DNA of 64,000 nucleotides from contig CALUTW010000006.1 in the NCBI GenBank assembly GCA_944323805.1, positions 55,516 through 119,515 on the forward strand. Reading direction: 5' to 3'. Below the pieces are notes generated by a model that saw only the letters and a list, made by a program, of their open reading frames with translations, had not been told where the DNA came from and did no database searches. This document shows, one piece after another, positions 1-9,609 of the stretch. Within the stretch, counting starts at the first letter, position 1. Each line of letters begins with the position of its first letter. Source of the stretch: an uncultured Bacteroidales bacterium (GTDB taxonomy: Bacteria; Bacteroidota; Bacteroidia; Bacteroidales; UBA932). A program made the translations under genes and the position numbers.

Positions 1-534
1 CACCTGATGCGGGTAGATCTGCTTGTGCCAGAATATCCCGTCTTCCGTACGCGGCTGGGTATCGATCTGCTCCCTTATCTTGCGCAGGACTCTGCGGTAT
101 TTCTTGTCCCCGAAGTCATCATAAAGCCTGTAATATATGCGTGCAGGACAGATATGGTCTACATTGTATGCGTCTTTCCTGTACTTGTAGACATCCCCGT
201 CCTCCGTAGCCATAGTATCCGCCCACTGGCGCACATAGTCTACAGCATAGCCGAGGTCATACCGCTCAGCCACATCCATGAACGACAGGAGTTCAAGGCC
301 GGTGGTATAGTTCCATTTCAGGCTGCCCTGCCGGCCGTCAAGCCATGAGGCCTGCGGATTCCTGGCCATTTCGGACAGCATCATCCTTACGGAATAAGGC
401 TCCACCTCGCGTATGAAGCCATAATCCCCGGACTGTACGTCCGTATCTCCGGCATGCAGCGAGGCCGCCGGCAATGTCCATGCTGAAAAGACCGCCACGA
501 CGGCAAGCCCGGTAACATATCTGAATATATCCAT
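1..534 (-). CDS. GH105 unsaturated rhamnogalacturonyl hydrolase, 3' part cut by window edge
   Basis: The first 178 codons of a minus-strand gene read open to the window edge. The protein starts with a signal peptide (MDIFRYVTGLAVVAVFSAWT...). It continues with the hallmarks of the GH88/GH105 (alpha/alpha)6 barrel: WNYTTGLELLSFMDV near residue 75, YRKDAYNVDHICPARIYYRL near 120, and GIFWHKQIYPHQV at the cut end. GH105 enzymes hydrolyse the unsaturated uronic acid from the non-reducing end of oligosaccharides made by pectate or rhamnogalacturonan lyases. The neighbouring CE12, CE8 and GH28 genes fit a pectin or rhamnogalacturonan role. A GH88 glucuronyl hydrolase is the alternative, but the context favours GH105. 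The start is the ATG at 534. Confidence 0.8.
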   Translation of the reverse strand, partial: MDIFRYVTGLAVVAVFSAWTLPAASLHAGDTDVQSGDYGFIREVEPYSVRMMLSEMARNPQASWLDGRQGSLKWNYTTGLELLSFMDVAERYDLGYAVDYVRQWADTMATEDGDVYKYRKDAYNVDHICPARIYYRLYDDFGDKKYRRVLRKIREQIDTQPRTEDGIFWHKQIYPHQV

Positions 535-571
535 ATCCTTTAAAGTTATTTATGATTCATTGGAATGTAAC

Positions 572-3500
572 TCACTTGCTGTCCCTGGCCGGTTTCTGCC
601 TGTTCTCCCGGATATAGTCCGCCGGGGACATCCCGAAATGCTTCTTGAAGGAGCGGCTGAAATACCCCGGATCGGAAAAGCCGACCTTGTATGAAGTCTC
701 CGACACCGAATACTGCCCTGTCTTCAGGTAATATATCGCCTTTTCAAGGCGGTATTCCTGGATAAGCTCGACAGGGGATTTGCCGGTAAGACCTTTCAGC
801 TTGTTGTACATCGATGTACGTCCCATCCCGACATACCCGGCGAGACTGTCGACTGTCACGTCGGAATCAGCCACATTGTCTTCAAGCCATTTCATGACTT
901 TCTTTATAAGCTCCTCATCCCTGTCTGTGATGACAATCTCGTCAGGGGATATCTCTATCCTTGCAGTCCTGCCTTCATTCTGATGCCTGTCCGTCCCCGA
1001 TGCGCCTGATGCCGAGAGGCGCGTAATCAGCTCCTTTCTGCGGTCAAGCAGATTCTCCATCCTTGCTGTCAGAAGCTCCATAGTGAACGGCTTGGCGATA
1101 TATCCGTCCGCCCCGTATTTCATTGCCTTTACGTGGGTGTCGTTCTCATGCTTTGCCGTTATCATTATTATAGGGATATGGCTTGTCGCGAAATCTCCGC
1201 GTATCCTGTTGATGAGCTCGATACCGTCCATTTCAGGCATCATCAGGTCCGTGACTATCATATCAGGCATCCAGCCCGATGAAATTACCTGAAGCGCTTC
1301 CTTGCCGTTGGATGCATCCCGCACTTCATATTTGTTGATCAGGCAATTGTATATGTACACCTTGAGTTCCGCATTGTCTTCTACGACAAGCACCTTCAGG
1401 GCACCGTGCGGATATGTCGGCTTGACCTTGTACTTGCTCAGTCCATAGGCCTCCTCTTTGTCGCCGTCTTTCACAATGATGTCATCATCGATGAATTCAG
1501 CCTTGTCCTCGGAAAAATGCTCCCTGTCGACAGGCAGTGACACATAGAACCTGGACCCCTTGTTTACCTGGCTCTCCACCCATATGCGGCCGCCGTGCAT
1601 CTGCACTATCTCCTTACAGAATGACAGGCCTATGCCGCTGCTGGACATACCCTTGAGAGAATCCGAAGCCTGCACGAAAAGGTCGAAGATTGCGGCCCTC
1701 TTATCTTTCGGCACGCCTATGCCGTTGTCCTTGACCATTATCGTCACATCCTCGGACCCCTCCTTGTAGTAGATTGCCAATTCTATCCTGCCACCGTCGG
1801 AAGTGTACTTGAATGCATTGGAGACGAGATTGTAGACAAGTGCCTCAAGACGTCCGGCATCGCCCCACATCATAAGCGAATCCACTGAATGGGTAAGGAT
1901 AAGCTCCATATTCCGCTCGGCAGCCATGTCCTTGAAATCATCATATACGGAGCGCAACAGCCTGACAATGTCGACCTGCCGGACCTTAAGCCGCATTTTT
2001 CCTCCGACTATCCTCCTGATATCCAGAAGCTGGTCCACAAGCGTCATCATCCTGCGGGCATTCCGGTACACCATATTGACACTGTAGCCTGACCTGTCCC
2101 CTTCCGGGAGATGGCTGCGGATATCGTCTATTCCTCCGAGGATAAGGGTCAGAGGTGTCCTGAGCTCATGCGAGATATTTGTGAAGAACCTTACCTTCAG
2201 GTCGTTGAGGTCCTGTTCGAGCTTGACGTCATTCTTGAGTTTCATCGAAGTGATGAACATGTGCACAAGAATGCCGGCTATAAGCAGGAATACTGCGGCA
2301 TAAAAGACCTTGGAGGCGGTACTGTTCCAGACAGAAGGCCTTATCCTCAGCTTGACGGAGGCAAGGTCGATGTCGGCATCCTCCCCATGCGATGACGAAG
2401 CCTTGACAAGGAAAGTATATTTGCCCGGCGGGATACGCGAATATGTCGCGCTGTTTGCCTGTCCAGCAATCCAGTTCTTGTCATATCCCTCGAGCATATA
2501 GGAATAATTGACCATCCCCTGCAGCCTGTAGTTCAGGGACGAGAAGTCTATGCGGAAAAAGGAGTAGTCATGAGGAATCTCCACCCTGCCTGCAAGCGGG
2601 ACACGCTTCCCGTCGATGCTCAGCCCTGACAGGGCAAGCATCAGAGGCTCCGACGTGTAGACAAAATCATCGGGATCTATCCTGTATACATTGTTGTAGG
2701 TCCCGAATACAAGCGACCCGTCCCTGAGCCTCGTGCATGTGGCCTCACTGAATGTGGTGGACAGTATGCCGTCATACTTCGTGTAGTTTGTCACAGAGTT
2801 CCCGCAATGCGAGATCTTTGATATTCCCGTCTCGGTCGCAAGCCATATATCCCCGTTTTCACTGCATACGGCAGACAGGACGATATTGCTGGAAAGCCCG
2901 TTGCCGGCGCTGATTATGTCGAAGCCGGCATCATCCCCGTCAAAGCTGATCCGGTTGATGCCCCCCCCGAATGTACATAGCCAGGTATTGCCGTCATTGT
3001 CATCAAAAATATAGATTATGTCATTGTTCCCCAATGAATGCATGTCGCCTGGAATCTTCCGCACCGGATGGAATTCGGTAAGCTCCGCATTCTCCTGAGG
3101 CCAGAACCAGAGGAGGCCTGCGATTGTCCCCACCAGCATTCTCCCGTCCTGCATGCAATGCACATATCTTACCCTGTCGCCGTATTCAAGAGGATAGTCC
3201 GGGAAACTGTCATATACGGTATGGAAATCCGTGCTTTCAGGGGAATCAAGCATCGACAGCCCTCCCCCGTACGTCCCGAACCAGAGCCTTCCGTCCTTGT
3301 CCTGGGTAATGGAGTATATGTTGTTGGAGCTTACGGTGGTCCTGTCATTGCAGTCATGCCTGAAATTCACTGCTTCCGTCCTGTCCTGAGACAGGCGGAA
3401 AAGGCCTTCGCCTTTGGTCCCCAGCCATATATACCCCGACGAGTCCTCGAATATCGAATAGATGTTGCCGAAACGTTCAGGATGCGGGAAACGCGTACAG

Positions 3501-4921
3501 GATGACATGTCTGGAGAATAGACATAGAGCTCGCTGCTCTTGGTCGCGACCCATACATTGTCCCCGCTGTCCCGGTATATCGCCCTGACCTCAGATGAGG
3601 AGCTCTCGTCCCTGGAGCATGTAGGGGGCACTATCACGTCCAGCTTCGGGGAAATCACAGTGACTCTCTCCAGGCCTCTCATTATGGTGGAAAGCCACAC
3701 CACCCCTGTCCTGTCTATCTCGAAGCAGGCCACACCGTTCATGAAGCGGCTGTCCTTCTGTTCCTTGACATTTGCAAGGGGTACTATGGAATCATTTTCC
3801 CTGTCATAGTAGCCGAACCCGTAATTGTTCATCTTGATCCACAGCTGCCCGTCATGCTCCCTGACCTGGGCAAGGGTATCCGCATAGTAGGACATCACAT
3901 TGCGCGGATGTTCGTAATGCCTGAAACGGGACTTCTCCGGATTGAATGCCCAGATGCCTGTACGCTCGGTAGCAATCCACAGCAGGCCGCCGGAATCAGG
4001 GAAGAGATACCGCACACGGCCCATGTCCGACCTCAGCACATCGAGGGAAAGGTCTGCCGTATCCACTGCCGCCACAGCATTGTCGCTGAATCCGACATAC
4101 AGTGACCTGCGGTCGCCGCTCCCGCTGACAGCCATTGCCGTTGCACGTCCAGCCCCGCAGCTGTCAAGTGCCACCCTGGACTGCCTCCCGGACTTCTTGT
4201 CGACGGCAAGCAGCTGGTCATCCGACACAAAATACACACAGCTTCCATACTCTGCAAAACCTGCCATGTCGGAGGTCCTTGTCAGCAGTACTGGATTACC
4301 TCCGCTGATTGCAGTCACACCGAGCTCGGAGACAGCATATACAGTTCCCTCCGAGTCCTCATATATCGCCCGTATGTCTTTCCCGGCATTCATGCCGTCC
4401 GGCCCGAAGAAGACGCTTGCCTGCAAGTCCGCGGAAATCCGGCACAGCCCGGTCCCTTCAAAGGCCACCCAGGTACTGCCGTCGGCAGCGCAGTGGAACG
4501 TGCTTATCCTTGCATTCTTGACGGCATCAAGGCCGGGGATGTCATCCGGGACAGACTTGAACCGCTCATATACAGGGTCGAACCTGTACAGGCGGTAATC
4601 ATATGTCGTAATCCAGAGATATCCCGCCCTGTCCTCGTCAATCGACAGTATCCTGTTGTGCGAGAGATTTGCGTAATCCCCCGGGAGAATGGTATAGTTG
4701 ACAAAACCGTTCCCGTCAAACCGGCTCAGCCCGTACCACGTGCAGAGCCAGATATATCCCTTGCTGTCCTGATGTATATCAGAGATGGAATTATGGGAAA
4801 GACCGTCCTCGGATGAATAGTGCTCGAAGATACAGTCGAGCGGTGCCGAATATGAAAGGAATGCCGGAGCTGCAAGCAGCACCGACAATAATGATATTAT
4901 TCTTCTGACGCCGGATGGCAT
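572..4921 (-). CDS. Hybrid two-component system regulator (HTCS)
   Basis: This is a one-protein sensor and transcription factor of 1449 residues. In order it has a signal peptide, a periplasmic two-bladed-propeller-type sensor with many repeats of the GYIWLGT / DGRLWFGTYGGG kind, a Y_Y_Y domain near 790-860, one membrane helix near 873-893, and a histidine kinase with phospho-acceptor His about residue 918 (NISHELRTPLT). An ATPase domain follows (DNGIGVP, GIGLSFCKEIVQMHGG), then a receiver with Asp about 1225 (IVTDLMMPEMDG) and a C-terminal AraC-type HTH (about 1340-1445). I chose the ATG at 4921 because it gives a clean signal peptide and leaves 68 bases after the upstream gene; an in-frame start at 5011 would overlap that gene. 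HTCS proteins bind an oligosaccharide released from a glycan and activate the local degradation genes. Here the ligand is probably a pectin fragment, inferred from the neighbours. Confidence 0.93.
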   Translation of the reverse strand: MPSGVRRIISLLSVLLAAPAFLSYSAPLDCIFEHYSSEDGLSHNSISDIHQDSKGYIWLCTWYGLSRFDGNGFVNYTILPGDYANLSHNRILSIDEDRAGYLWITTYDYRLYRFDPVYERFKSVPDDIPGLDAVKNARISTFHCAADGSTWVAFEGTGLCRISADLQASVFFGPDGMNAGKDIRAIYEDSEGTVYAVSELGVTAISGGNPVLLTRTSDMAGFAEYGSCVYFVSDDQLLAVDKKSGRQSRVALDSCGAGRATAMAVSGSGDRRSLYVGFSDNAVAAVDTADLSLDVLRSDMGRVRYLFPDSGGLLWIATERTGIWAFNPEKSRFRHYEHPRNVMSYYADTLAQVREHDGQLWIKMNNYGFGYYDRENDSIVPLANVKEQKDSRFMNGVACFEIDRTGVVWLSTIMRGLERVTVISPKLDVIVPPTCSRDESSSSEVRAIYRDSGDNVWVATKSSELYVYSPDMSSCTRFPHPERFGNIYSIFEDSSGYIWLGTKGEGLFRLSQDRTEAVNFRHDCNDRTTVSSNNIYSITQDKDGRLWFGTYGGGLSMLDSPESTDFHTVYDSFPDYPLEYGDRVRYVHCMQDGRMLVGTIAGLLWFWPQENAELTEFHPVRKIPGDMHSLGNNDIIYIFDDNDGNTWLCTFGGGINRISFDGDDAGFDIISAGNGLSSNIVLSAVCSENGDIWLATETGISKISHCGNSVTNYTKYDGILSTTFSEATCTRLRDGSLVFGTYNNVYRIDPDDFVYTSEPLMLALSGLSIDGKRVPLAGRVEIPHDYSFFRIDFSSLNYRLQGMVNYSYMLEGYDKNWIAGQANSATYSRIPPGKYTFLVKASSSHGEDADIDLASVKLRIRPSVWNSTASKVFYAAVFLLIAGILVHMFITSMKLKNDVKLEQDLNDLKVRFFTNISHELRTPLTLILGGIDDIRSHLPEGDRSGYSVNMVYRNARRMMTLVDQLLDIRRIVGGKMRLKVRQVDIVRLLRSVYDDFKDMAAERNMELILTHSVDSLMMWGDAGRLEALVYNLVSNAFKYTSDGGRIELAIYYKEGSEDVTIMVKDNGIGVPKDKRAAIFDLFVQASDSLKGMSSSGIGLSFCKEIVQMHGGRIWVESQVNKGSRFYVSLPVDREHFSEDKAEFIDDDIIVKDGDKEEAYGLSKYKVKPTYPHGALKVLVVEDNAELKVYIYNCLINKYEVRDASNGKEALQVISSGWMPDMIVTDLMMPEMDGIELINRIRGDFATSHIPIIMITAKHENDTHVKAMKYGADGYIAKPFTMELLTARMENLLDRRKELITRLSASGASGTDRHQNEGRTARIEISPDEIVITDRDEELIKKVMKWLEDNVADSDVTVDSLAGYVGMGRTSMYNKLKGLTGKSPVELIQEYRLEKAIYYLKTGQYSVSETSYKVGFSDPGYFSRSFKKHFGMSPADYIRENRQKPARDSK

Positions 4922-4989
4922 GGCCTTATATGTTATTTTCTGTCTGAAATAAAATATAAATTTACTGATTCGACACCATATCTGCAATA

Positions 4990-6711
4990 TCAGAACACCT
5001 TGAAATACCATTCCCTGTCTTCCGGGGAAGTTGTCGCCTTTACTGCGTCACGTGGTCCCAGGACAGCCTCGGGGGTGTATTTCTGCAGGTCCCTCTCCTT
5101 CAGGAAATGCGACCATGGCACACGCTCCCCCTTGCCTGCCGCTCCCGGGCCAGTGTTCCCGTATTCGGCATAGAAGGATGTCTTTTCGGCATCCGGCTTG
5201 TTCCAGTTGTGCCATCCGGCTGGCAGTATATGGTCTCCGAGCCGGCACTCTATGAATACCGTCTTTGCATATGGGCGCCACGGTCTCCCGAGATATACCC
5301 CGGATGCATCCCCGTTGTGCACAAGACGGCAGTTCCGGAACACATAGCCATATGGGGCTCCTTCCGGAGTGGCTGCAGCGGTCACATAGCTGTTCTTCTT
5401 GCTCATGATGGTGCACCCGTCAAAATATGCGGTGGCAAAGCCGAATATGAAGTCAGTTGTCCCTTCGATATAGCAGTCCCTGAAATACTGGCGCTGCCCC
5501 GGGCCGAAATTATAGACCGTATCCTGGTTGGCGATGAACCGGCAGTTGATGAAAGCCGCCCTGTCCCCGTCAACCGTGATTGCGCAGGCCTGGCCGATGG
5601 ACTTGCCCTCTCCGGCCGTATTCTCGAATGTGATGTTCTCCGCAAGGAAATCATCCGCATGCATGAACACAGTAGATGTCGCGGACGTACCCATAGGATA
5701 CCCCGTAGAGCCGGCCTTTCTGGCATAGTCATCCCAGGTTATTACCGTCTCATATACGTCTTCGCCGATAAGATGGAGCTTCTGCTTGTTTGCCGGGATT
5801 GTAAGTTTTTCCCTGTATATGCCGCTCCTGACAAATATCGTTGTCTGGTCCTGCTTGCAATAGTCTGGTGCGGCATCGACGGCTTCCTGGACTGTGAAGA
5901 AGTCTCCGCTGCCGTCCTTGGCGACCACGAAGTCGTATTCAGTGACATGCTCCGCAAGTTCAGGAATCACGTCCACAATGGCAGGCAGCAGCAGCTCGAC
6001 AAGCTTCCTCGCCCCGGCGGCATTGGTGTGGGTATTGTCCTCAAGCCCGTCCGGGTGCCGGGGATTCGTACCCTCCGGAATCCACATGTAATATTTCCTT
6101 GAGGCCTCGTCTCCGAGAGAGATGAGCCATTCCTGGGTAATTGTATTCGCATCAATCAGAGGTATGCCGAATTCTTCGGCCACCTGCATGGCAGCCGCAG
6201 GATAATCTCCATGACAGTCGCGCTTCAGCTGCCCCTCGCTGTCAAACCATCTGCGGGATACGGGGGTAAACAGCACCGGCTTTGCACCCTCCGAAAGGGC
6301 GTATCCTATGAACTTCCTCAGATTTTCCTGATAGAGCCCGAATGCAGGTGCATAGCGTGTGGAATCGGACTCCTTGGAGTCATTATGCCCGAACTGGATG
6401 AAAAGGTATTCCCCAGGCTTGAGATCCGCCTTGACCTTGTCCCACAATCCCCGGTCGATAAAGCTCTTTGTACTCCTGCCGTTCTGGGCATAGTTCACCA
6501 CAGTGACACAGCTGTCGAGATGGGAAGGGAGACGCTGTCCCCAGCCCCTTTCGGGATTCTGCCTTGACAGATCCTTGTCCGCCATCGTGGAGTCGCCCAT
6601 AAGCCTGAGCACAATCTTATTTCCAGTGTTTCCTGAGCCTTGATCCTCAGCAAGCGCACACAACGGCAGGCACAGCACAGCCGCAGCAATACAATATCGT
6701 ATAAATTTCAT
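4990..6711 (-). CDS. Fused rhamnogalacturonan acetylesterase (CE12) and pectin methylesterase (CE8)
   Basis: Two pectin de-esterifying domains lie in one secreted chain of 573 residues. Residues 30-240 form an SGNH esterase of family CE12, with the catalytic Ser about residue 41 (GDSTMADKD), the Asn block FIQFGHNDSKESD and the terminal DNTHTNAAGA with the catalytic His about 227. Residues about 250-550 form a CE8 right-handed beta-helix with NQDTVYNFGPGQRQYF (Asp about 397), TTDFIFGFA (Asp about 420) and YLGRPWRPYAKTVF (Arg about 476). All catalytic residues I can identify are present. The start at the ATG 6711 (MKFIRYCIAAAVLCLPLCALA) gives a clean signal peptide; two further Met codons lie up to 21 bases upstream. 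It would remove acetyl and methyl groups so that GH28 and GH105 can act. Confidence 0.92.
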   Translation of the reverse strand: MKFIRYCIAAAVLCLPLCALAEDQGSGNTGNKIVLRLMGDSTMADKDLSRQNPERGWGQRLPSHLDSCVTVVNYAQNGRSTKSFIDRGLWDKVKADLKPGEYLFIQFGHNDSKESDSTRYAPAFGLYQENLRKFIGYALSEGAKPVLFTPVSRRWFDSEGQLKRDCHGDYPAAAMQVAEEFGIPLIDANTITQEWLISLGDEASRKYYMWIPEGTNPRHPDGLEDNTHTNAAGARKLVELLLPAIVDVIPELAEHVTEYDFVVAKDGSGDFFTVQEAVDAAPDYCKQDQTTIFVRSGIYREKLTIPANKQKLHLIGEDVYETVITWDDYARKAGSTGYPMGTSATSTVFMHADDFLAENITFENTAGEGKSIGQACAITVDGDRAAFINCRFIANQDTVYNFGPGQRQYFRDCYIEGTTDFIFGFATAYFDGCTIMSKKNSYVTAAATPEGAPYGYVFRNCRLVHNGDASGVYLGRPWRPYAKTVFIECRLGDHILPAGWHNWNKPDAEKTSFYAEYGNTGPGAAGKGERVPWSHFLKERDLQKYTPEAVLGPRDAVKATTSPEDREWYFKVF

Positions 6712-6774
6712 AGCCTCCATATTTATTCTCATTCAGATTTCCTCATCAGGCAGCCACCGGACTGCATGCCGCCG

Positions 6775-8391
6775 CTAATCAACCGTGATGTTCCCGCTCC
6801 TGTACCGGAACAATGTGATTGTCTCTCCCTGAGACTTGCCGTCCGCGGCATCCCGGCATCCTTCGATACGTACATTGTTGCAGTTCGCCACCGAAAAGCC
6901 CGGACCTGTCTTCTGCCTGATGTCAACATTCTTCAGCACTACCCCGTCGGAATATCTGATATCAGCGCCCTTTTCCGACACTATCAGACAGTCCTCCACT
7001 GTCACATTGGCGATGTTCTTTTCAGGTATCCCGTTGAAATACATGGCCCTTTCAGCCCCGCTGCATACGATGTCGCTTATATGGATGTCACGGAATTCCG
7101 GAGTAGTCTCGTCGGCAGGCACCATCTCTATGTCATACTCCGAAGACTGTCCTTCGGCAGCTGCCTCGACAGCGGATTTCCCTCCGTAGTGCAGGTCAAA
7201 AAGCAACGGTTCGGTCGGGATGTCCATCATCGCGATTCCATCTATGAATATGTTCCGGACTACACCGCCCCTGCCGCGGCAGCTCTTGAACCTCAGACCC
7301 ACATCCGTGCCGAGGAAACGGCAGTTGGTCACGGATACATTCTCGACGCCTCCGGACATCTCGCTCCCGACGACAAAACCGCCATGGCCGTGAAAGACTA
7401 TACAATTGTCCACTATAAGGTTGCGGCAAGGGCGTGCACGGCGGCGGCCATCCTCGTCCTTCCCCGACTTTACGCATATTGCATCGTCCCCCACATCGAA
7501 GGATGAGTTGAGCACCAGCACATCCTCGCATGAATCTATATCGATGCCGTCCCCGTTCTGTGAATACCACGGGTTCCTTACTGTAATATTATTTATTATG
7601 ACATTGCGGCACATGAGAGGATGGATGTTCCAGCAAGGGGAATTCTGGAAGAGTACGTCCTCCAGCAGGACATTCTCGCATTCCCTGAGCCCGATCATGA
7701 CAGGACGGAGATATGTCTTGACCGATTCCCAGTCCTCCTCGGTCTCCATTCCCTGGGGCACATTGAACGCGTCGCTTACCTGCGACCCGCGGAAAGAGCT
7801 GGAATCCGGATACCAGACATCTCCCTTATCATTAGTAAAGCCTCCCGAAGCGAGGAGTTCCTTCCATTGAGACGGAGACATCTTGGATTTCTTTACCTGC
7901 CGCCACGCATCTCCCGAGCCGTCTATAGTCCCGCCGCCGGTAATGGAGATGTTCCGTGCCCCGTATGCATTGACCGGAGACTGGCACCTGCGCGTATCAA
8001 GGCCTTCGAAGACCGTCTCGACAATCGGATACAGGTCACGTTGCGGGGAGAAACGGATAACGGCCTCCGGAGTCACATGCAGGTCTATATTGTCTTTCAG
8101 TGTCACAGGCCCTGTAAGCCATATGCCTTCCGGGACGATAAGGTGGCCTCCACCCACTGAAACGAGAGAATCGACGGCATCCCTGAAAGCATCTGTATTC
8201 AGTGTCACGCCGTCCCCGACGGCACCGAAATCCGTCAGAAGGACCTTATGGTCCGGAATCTGCGGCCGGTGCACCTTCTCCATACTGAAAGGCAGGTCGG
8301 CATATACGTGCTCAAATTCATATTGTCCGCAACCGGTAAGAGCCAGTCCCCCGATAATGGAGGTCATGGCAAGTATTTTCGGCAGGTTCAT
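6775..8391 (-). CDS. GH28 polygalacturonase, lipoprotein
   Basis: This is a secreted right-handed beta-helix hydrolase of 538 residues. The N-terminus has a lipoprotein signal (GGLALTGC), followed by the GH28 opening motif LTDFGAVGDGVTLNTDAF. The catalytic motifs are present: NGDGIDIDS (about residue 280), VGDDAICVKSGKDEDGRR (about 299), the His-containing HGHGGFVVGSEMSGG (about 334) and LRFKSCRGRGG. It would hydrolyse galacturonide links of homogalacturonan or rhamnogalacturonan, probably at the cell surface given the lipid anchor. It is the first gene of the minus-strand run and is followed 63 bases later by the CE12-CE8 gene. A TAnnTTTG element lies 45 bases upstream. Confidence 0.93.
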   Translation of the reverse strand: MNLPKILAMTSIIGGLALTGCGQYEFEHVYADLPFSMEKVHRPQIPDHKVLLTDFGAVGDGVTLNTDAFRDAVDSLVSVGGGHLIVPEGIWLTGPVTLKDNIDLHVTPEAVIRFSPQRDLYPIVETVFEGLDTRRCQSPVNAYGARNISITGGGTIDGSGDAWRQVKKSKMSPSQWKELLASGGFTNDKGDVWYPDSSSFRGSQVSDAFNVPQGMETEEDWESVKTYLRPVMIGLRECENVLLEDVLFQNSPCWNIHPLMCRNVIINNITVRNPWYSQNGDGIDIDSCEDVLVLNSSFDVGDDAICVKSGKDEDGRRRARPCRNLIVDNCIVFHGHGGFVVGSEMSGGVENVSVTNCRFLGTDVGLRFKSCRGRGGVVRNIFIDGIAMMDIPTEPLLFDLHYGGKSAVEAAAEGQSSEYDIEMVPADETTPEFRDIHISDIVCSGAERAMYFNGIPEKNIANVTVEDCLIVSEKGADIRYSDGVVLKNVDIRQKTGPGFSVANCNNVRIEGCRDAADGKSQGETITLFRYRSGNITVD

Positions 8392-8435
8392 GGTTATCAG
8401 GTTTAATATGTCCGCATCATGTGATTTTACGTATG

Positions 8436-8443
8436 CAAATGTA
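8436..8443 (-). promoter_or_regulatory. Candidate -7 element for the pectin genes
   Basis: TACATTTG on the minus strand matches the Bacteroidetes -7 consensus TAnnTTTG, 45 bases before the GH28 start. No good TTG is found about 20 bases upstream, which would fit a promoter that needs an activator such as the HTCS protein. Confidence 0.4.
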
Positions 8444-8508
8444 ATCAGAACATATCTCCATGAATTGTATTTTTTATCGCATTTCGGGCATTATTATTCA
8501 TTTATTCT

Positions 8509-8516
8509 TAAATTTG
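8509..8516 (+). promoter_or_regulatory. Candidate -7 element for tatAC
   Basis: TAAATTTG on the plus strand matches TAnnTTTG and lies 25 bases before the tatA start. The upstream -33 element is not clear. Confidence 0.4.
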
Positions 8517-8541
8517 CCGCGTCCGGACGGGAGACAGCCGG

Positions 8542-8739
8542 ATGACACCACTTAAACACATGACGATGCGTAATCTGCTTTTTCTTAATCTCGGTGCCGG
8601 CGAGGTCATTGTAATCGCCCTGTTTATCCTCCTTATCTTCGGAGGCAAGAGGATTCCCGAGCTGATGAAGGGACTCGGGAAAGGCGTAAAGAGCTTCAAG
8701 GACGGAATCAAGGATATCGAGGATGATATCAGGAAATGA
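8542..8739 (+). CDS. tatA: Twin-arginine translocase subunit TatA/E
   Basis: This is a short single-span protein (65 residues) with the Tat pore-subunit layout. A short N-terminus leads into a membrane helix (GAGEVIVIALFILLIFGGK), then the hinge and amphipathic helix RIPELMKGLGKGVKSFKDGI and an acidic-basic tail. TatA oligomers form the translocation path for folded proteins across the inner membrane. Internal ATGs at codons 7 and 9 are possible starts. tatC follows after 22 bases in the same direction, so the two form an operon; I see no tatB. Confidence 0.92.
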   Translation: MTPLKHMTMRNLLFLNLGAGEVIVIALFILLIFGGKRIPELMKGLGKGVKSFKDGIKDIEDDIRK

Positions 8740-8761
8740 CCCTGCAATGAAGCGATAGAGG

Positions 8762-9583
8762 ATGGACAGCAAGGAAGTGCCTGTAAAAGCCGCCGGAGAC
8801 AGCAATGGCGGAGAAGATGGAATGACATTCTGGGGACATCTGGAAGTCCTCAGATGGTGTCTGATGCGTATTGCCGCAGTACTGGTCATTTGCATGGCCG
8901 GATGCTTCATTGCGATGCCGCACATCTTCGACAGCTTCATCCTTGGACCGGCCTCATCGGATTTCTTCCTCTACAGATGGCTGTCCAGCCTTCACGGGGA
9001 CGGGACAATCTTCCCTGACTTCAGCGGCAGGTTTTCAGTCGACATCATCAACATCAATGTCACGACCCAGTTCACGACCCATATCAGCACATCTTTCTGG
9101 CTGGCACTGATAATAACATTCCCGTACATGCTGTACGAGATATGGCGGTTCATACGCCCCGCCCTTTTTGCGCAGGAGAAAAGGAGCATCGGAGCGGCAT
9201 TCCTGTCAGGCTCGCTGATGTTCTATCTCGGGTGTGCCCTTGGATACGGGATTGTATTCCCGTTCACATTCCGGTTCCTGGCAGAATACAGCATAAGCTC
9301 CGAGATAGTCAACCAGATTTCCCTGAATTCATACATGAACAATTTCATCATGATGATATTCGCAATGGGCATAGTGTTCGAGATTCCCCTCCTGGCATGG
9401 GTACTATCGAAAATGGGGCTGATAAACAAGGCTTTCCTCCGCAAATACAGGAAATATGCCGTTGTGGTCCTGCTGATACTGGCAGCAGTCATAACACCTA
9501 CGGGAGACCCGTTCACACTCATGGTTGTCTTCCTCCCGCTGTACCTGCTCTACGAGCTGGCAATCAAGATAATAAGGAAATGA
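8762..9583 (+). CDS. tatC: Twin-arginine translocase subunit TatC
   Basis: This is a multi-span inner-membrane protein (273 residues) that recognises twin-arginine signal peptides. The TatC signature begins at MTFWGHLEVLRWCLMRI (about residue 21, corresponding to the HLxELRxR motif). The conserved FPYMLYEIWRFIRPALFAQEKR follows near 120, and the late ITPTGDPFTLMVVFLPLYLLYE near 245. Six membrane segments can be traced. The long soluble N-terminal loop after the first helix, containing the FTTHISTSFW region, is normal for Bacteroidetes TatC. Confidence 0.95.
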   Translation: MDSKEVPVKAAGDSNGGEDGMTFWGHLEVLRWCLMRIAAVLVICMAGCFIAMPHIFDSFILGPASSDFFLYRWLSSLHGDGTIFPDFSGRFSVDIININVTTQFTTHISTSFWLALIITFPYMLYEIWRFIRPALFAQEKRSIGAAFLSGSLMFYLGCALGYGIVFPFTFRFLAEYSISSEIVNQISLNSYMNNFIMMIFAMGIVFEIPLLAWVLSKMGLINKAFLRKYRKYAVVVLLILAAVITPTGDPFTLMVVFLPLYLLYELAIKIIRK

Positions 9584-9585
9584 CA

Positions 9586-9609
9586 ATGTCCCGGACTACT
9601 CCGGGACAT
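9586..9609. terminator. Perfect hairpin between tatC and hmuV ends
   Basis: A ten-base inverted repeat (ATGTCCCGGA, loop CTAC, TCCGGGACAT) lies between the convergent tatC and hmuV genes and includes the hmuV stop codon. Neither strand has a T-run after it, so a terminator function on either strand is plausible but not certain. Confidence 0.5.

Noticed and set aside
5107..6102. A 331-codon plus-strand open frame opposite the CE12-CE8 gene
   Set aside because: The opposite strand encodes both esterase domains with all catalytic motifs; the plus-strand product has no family features.
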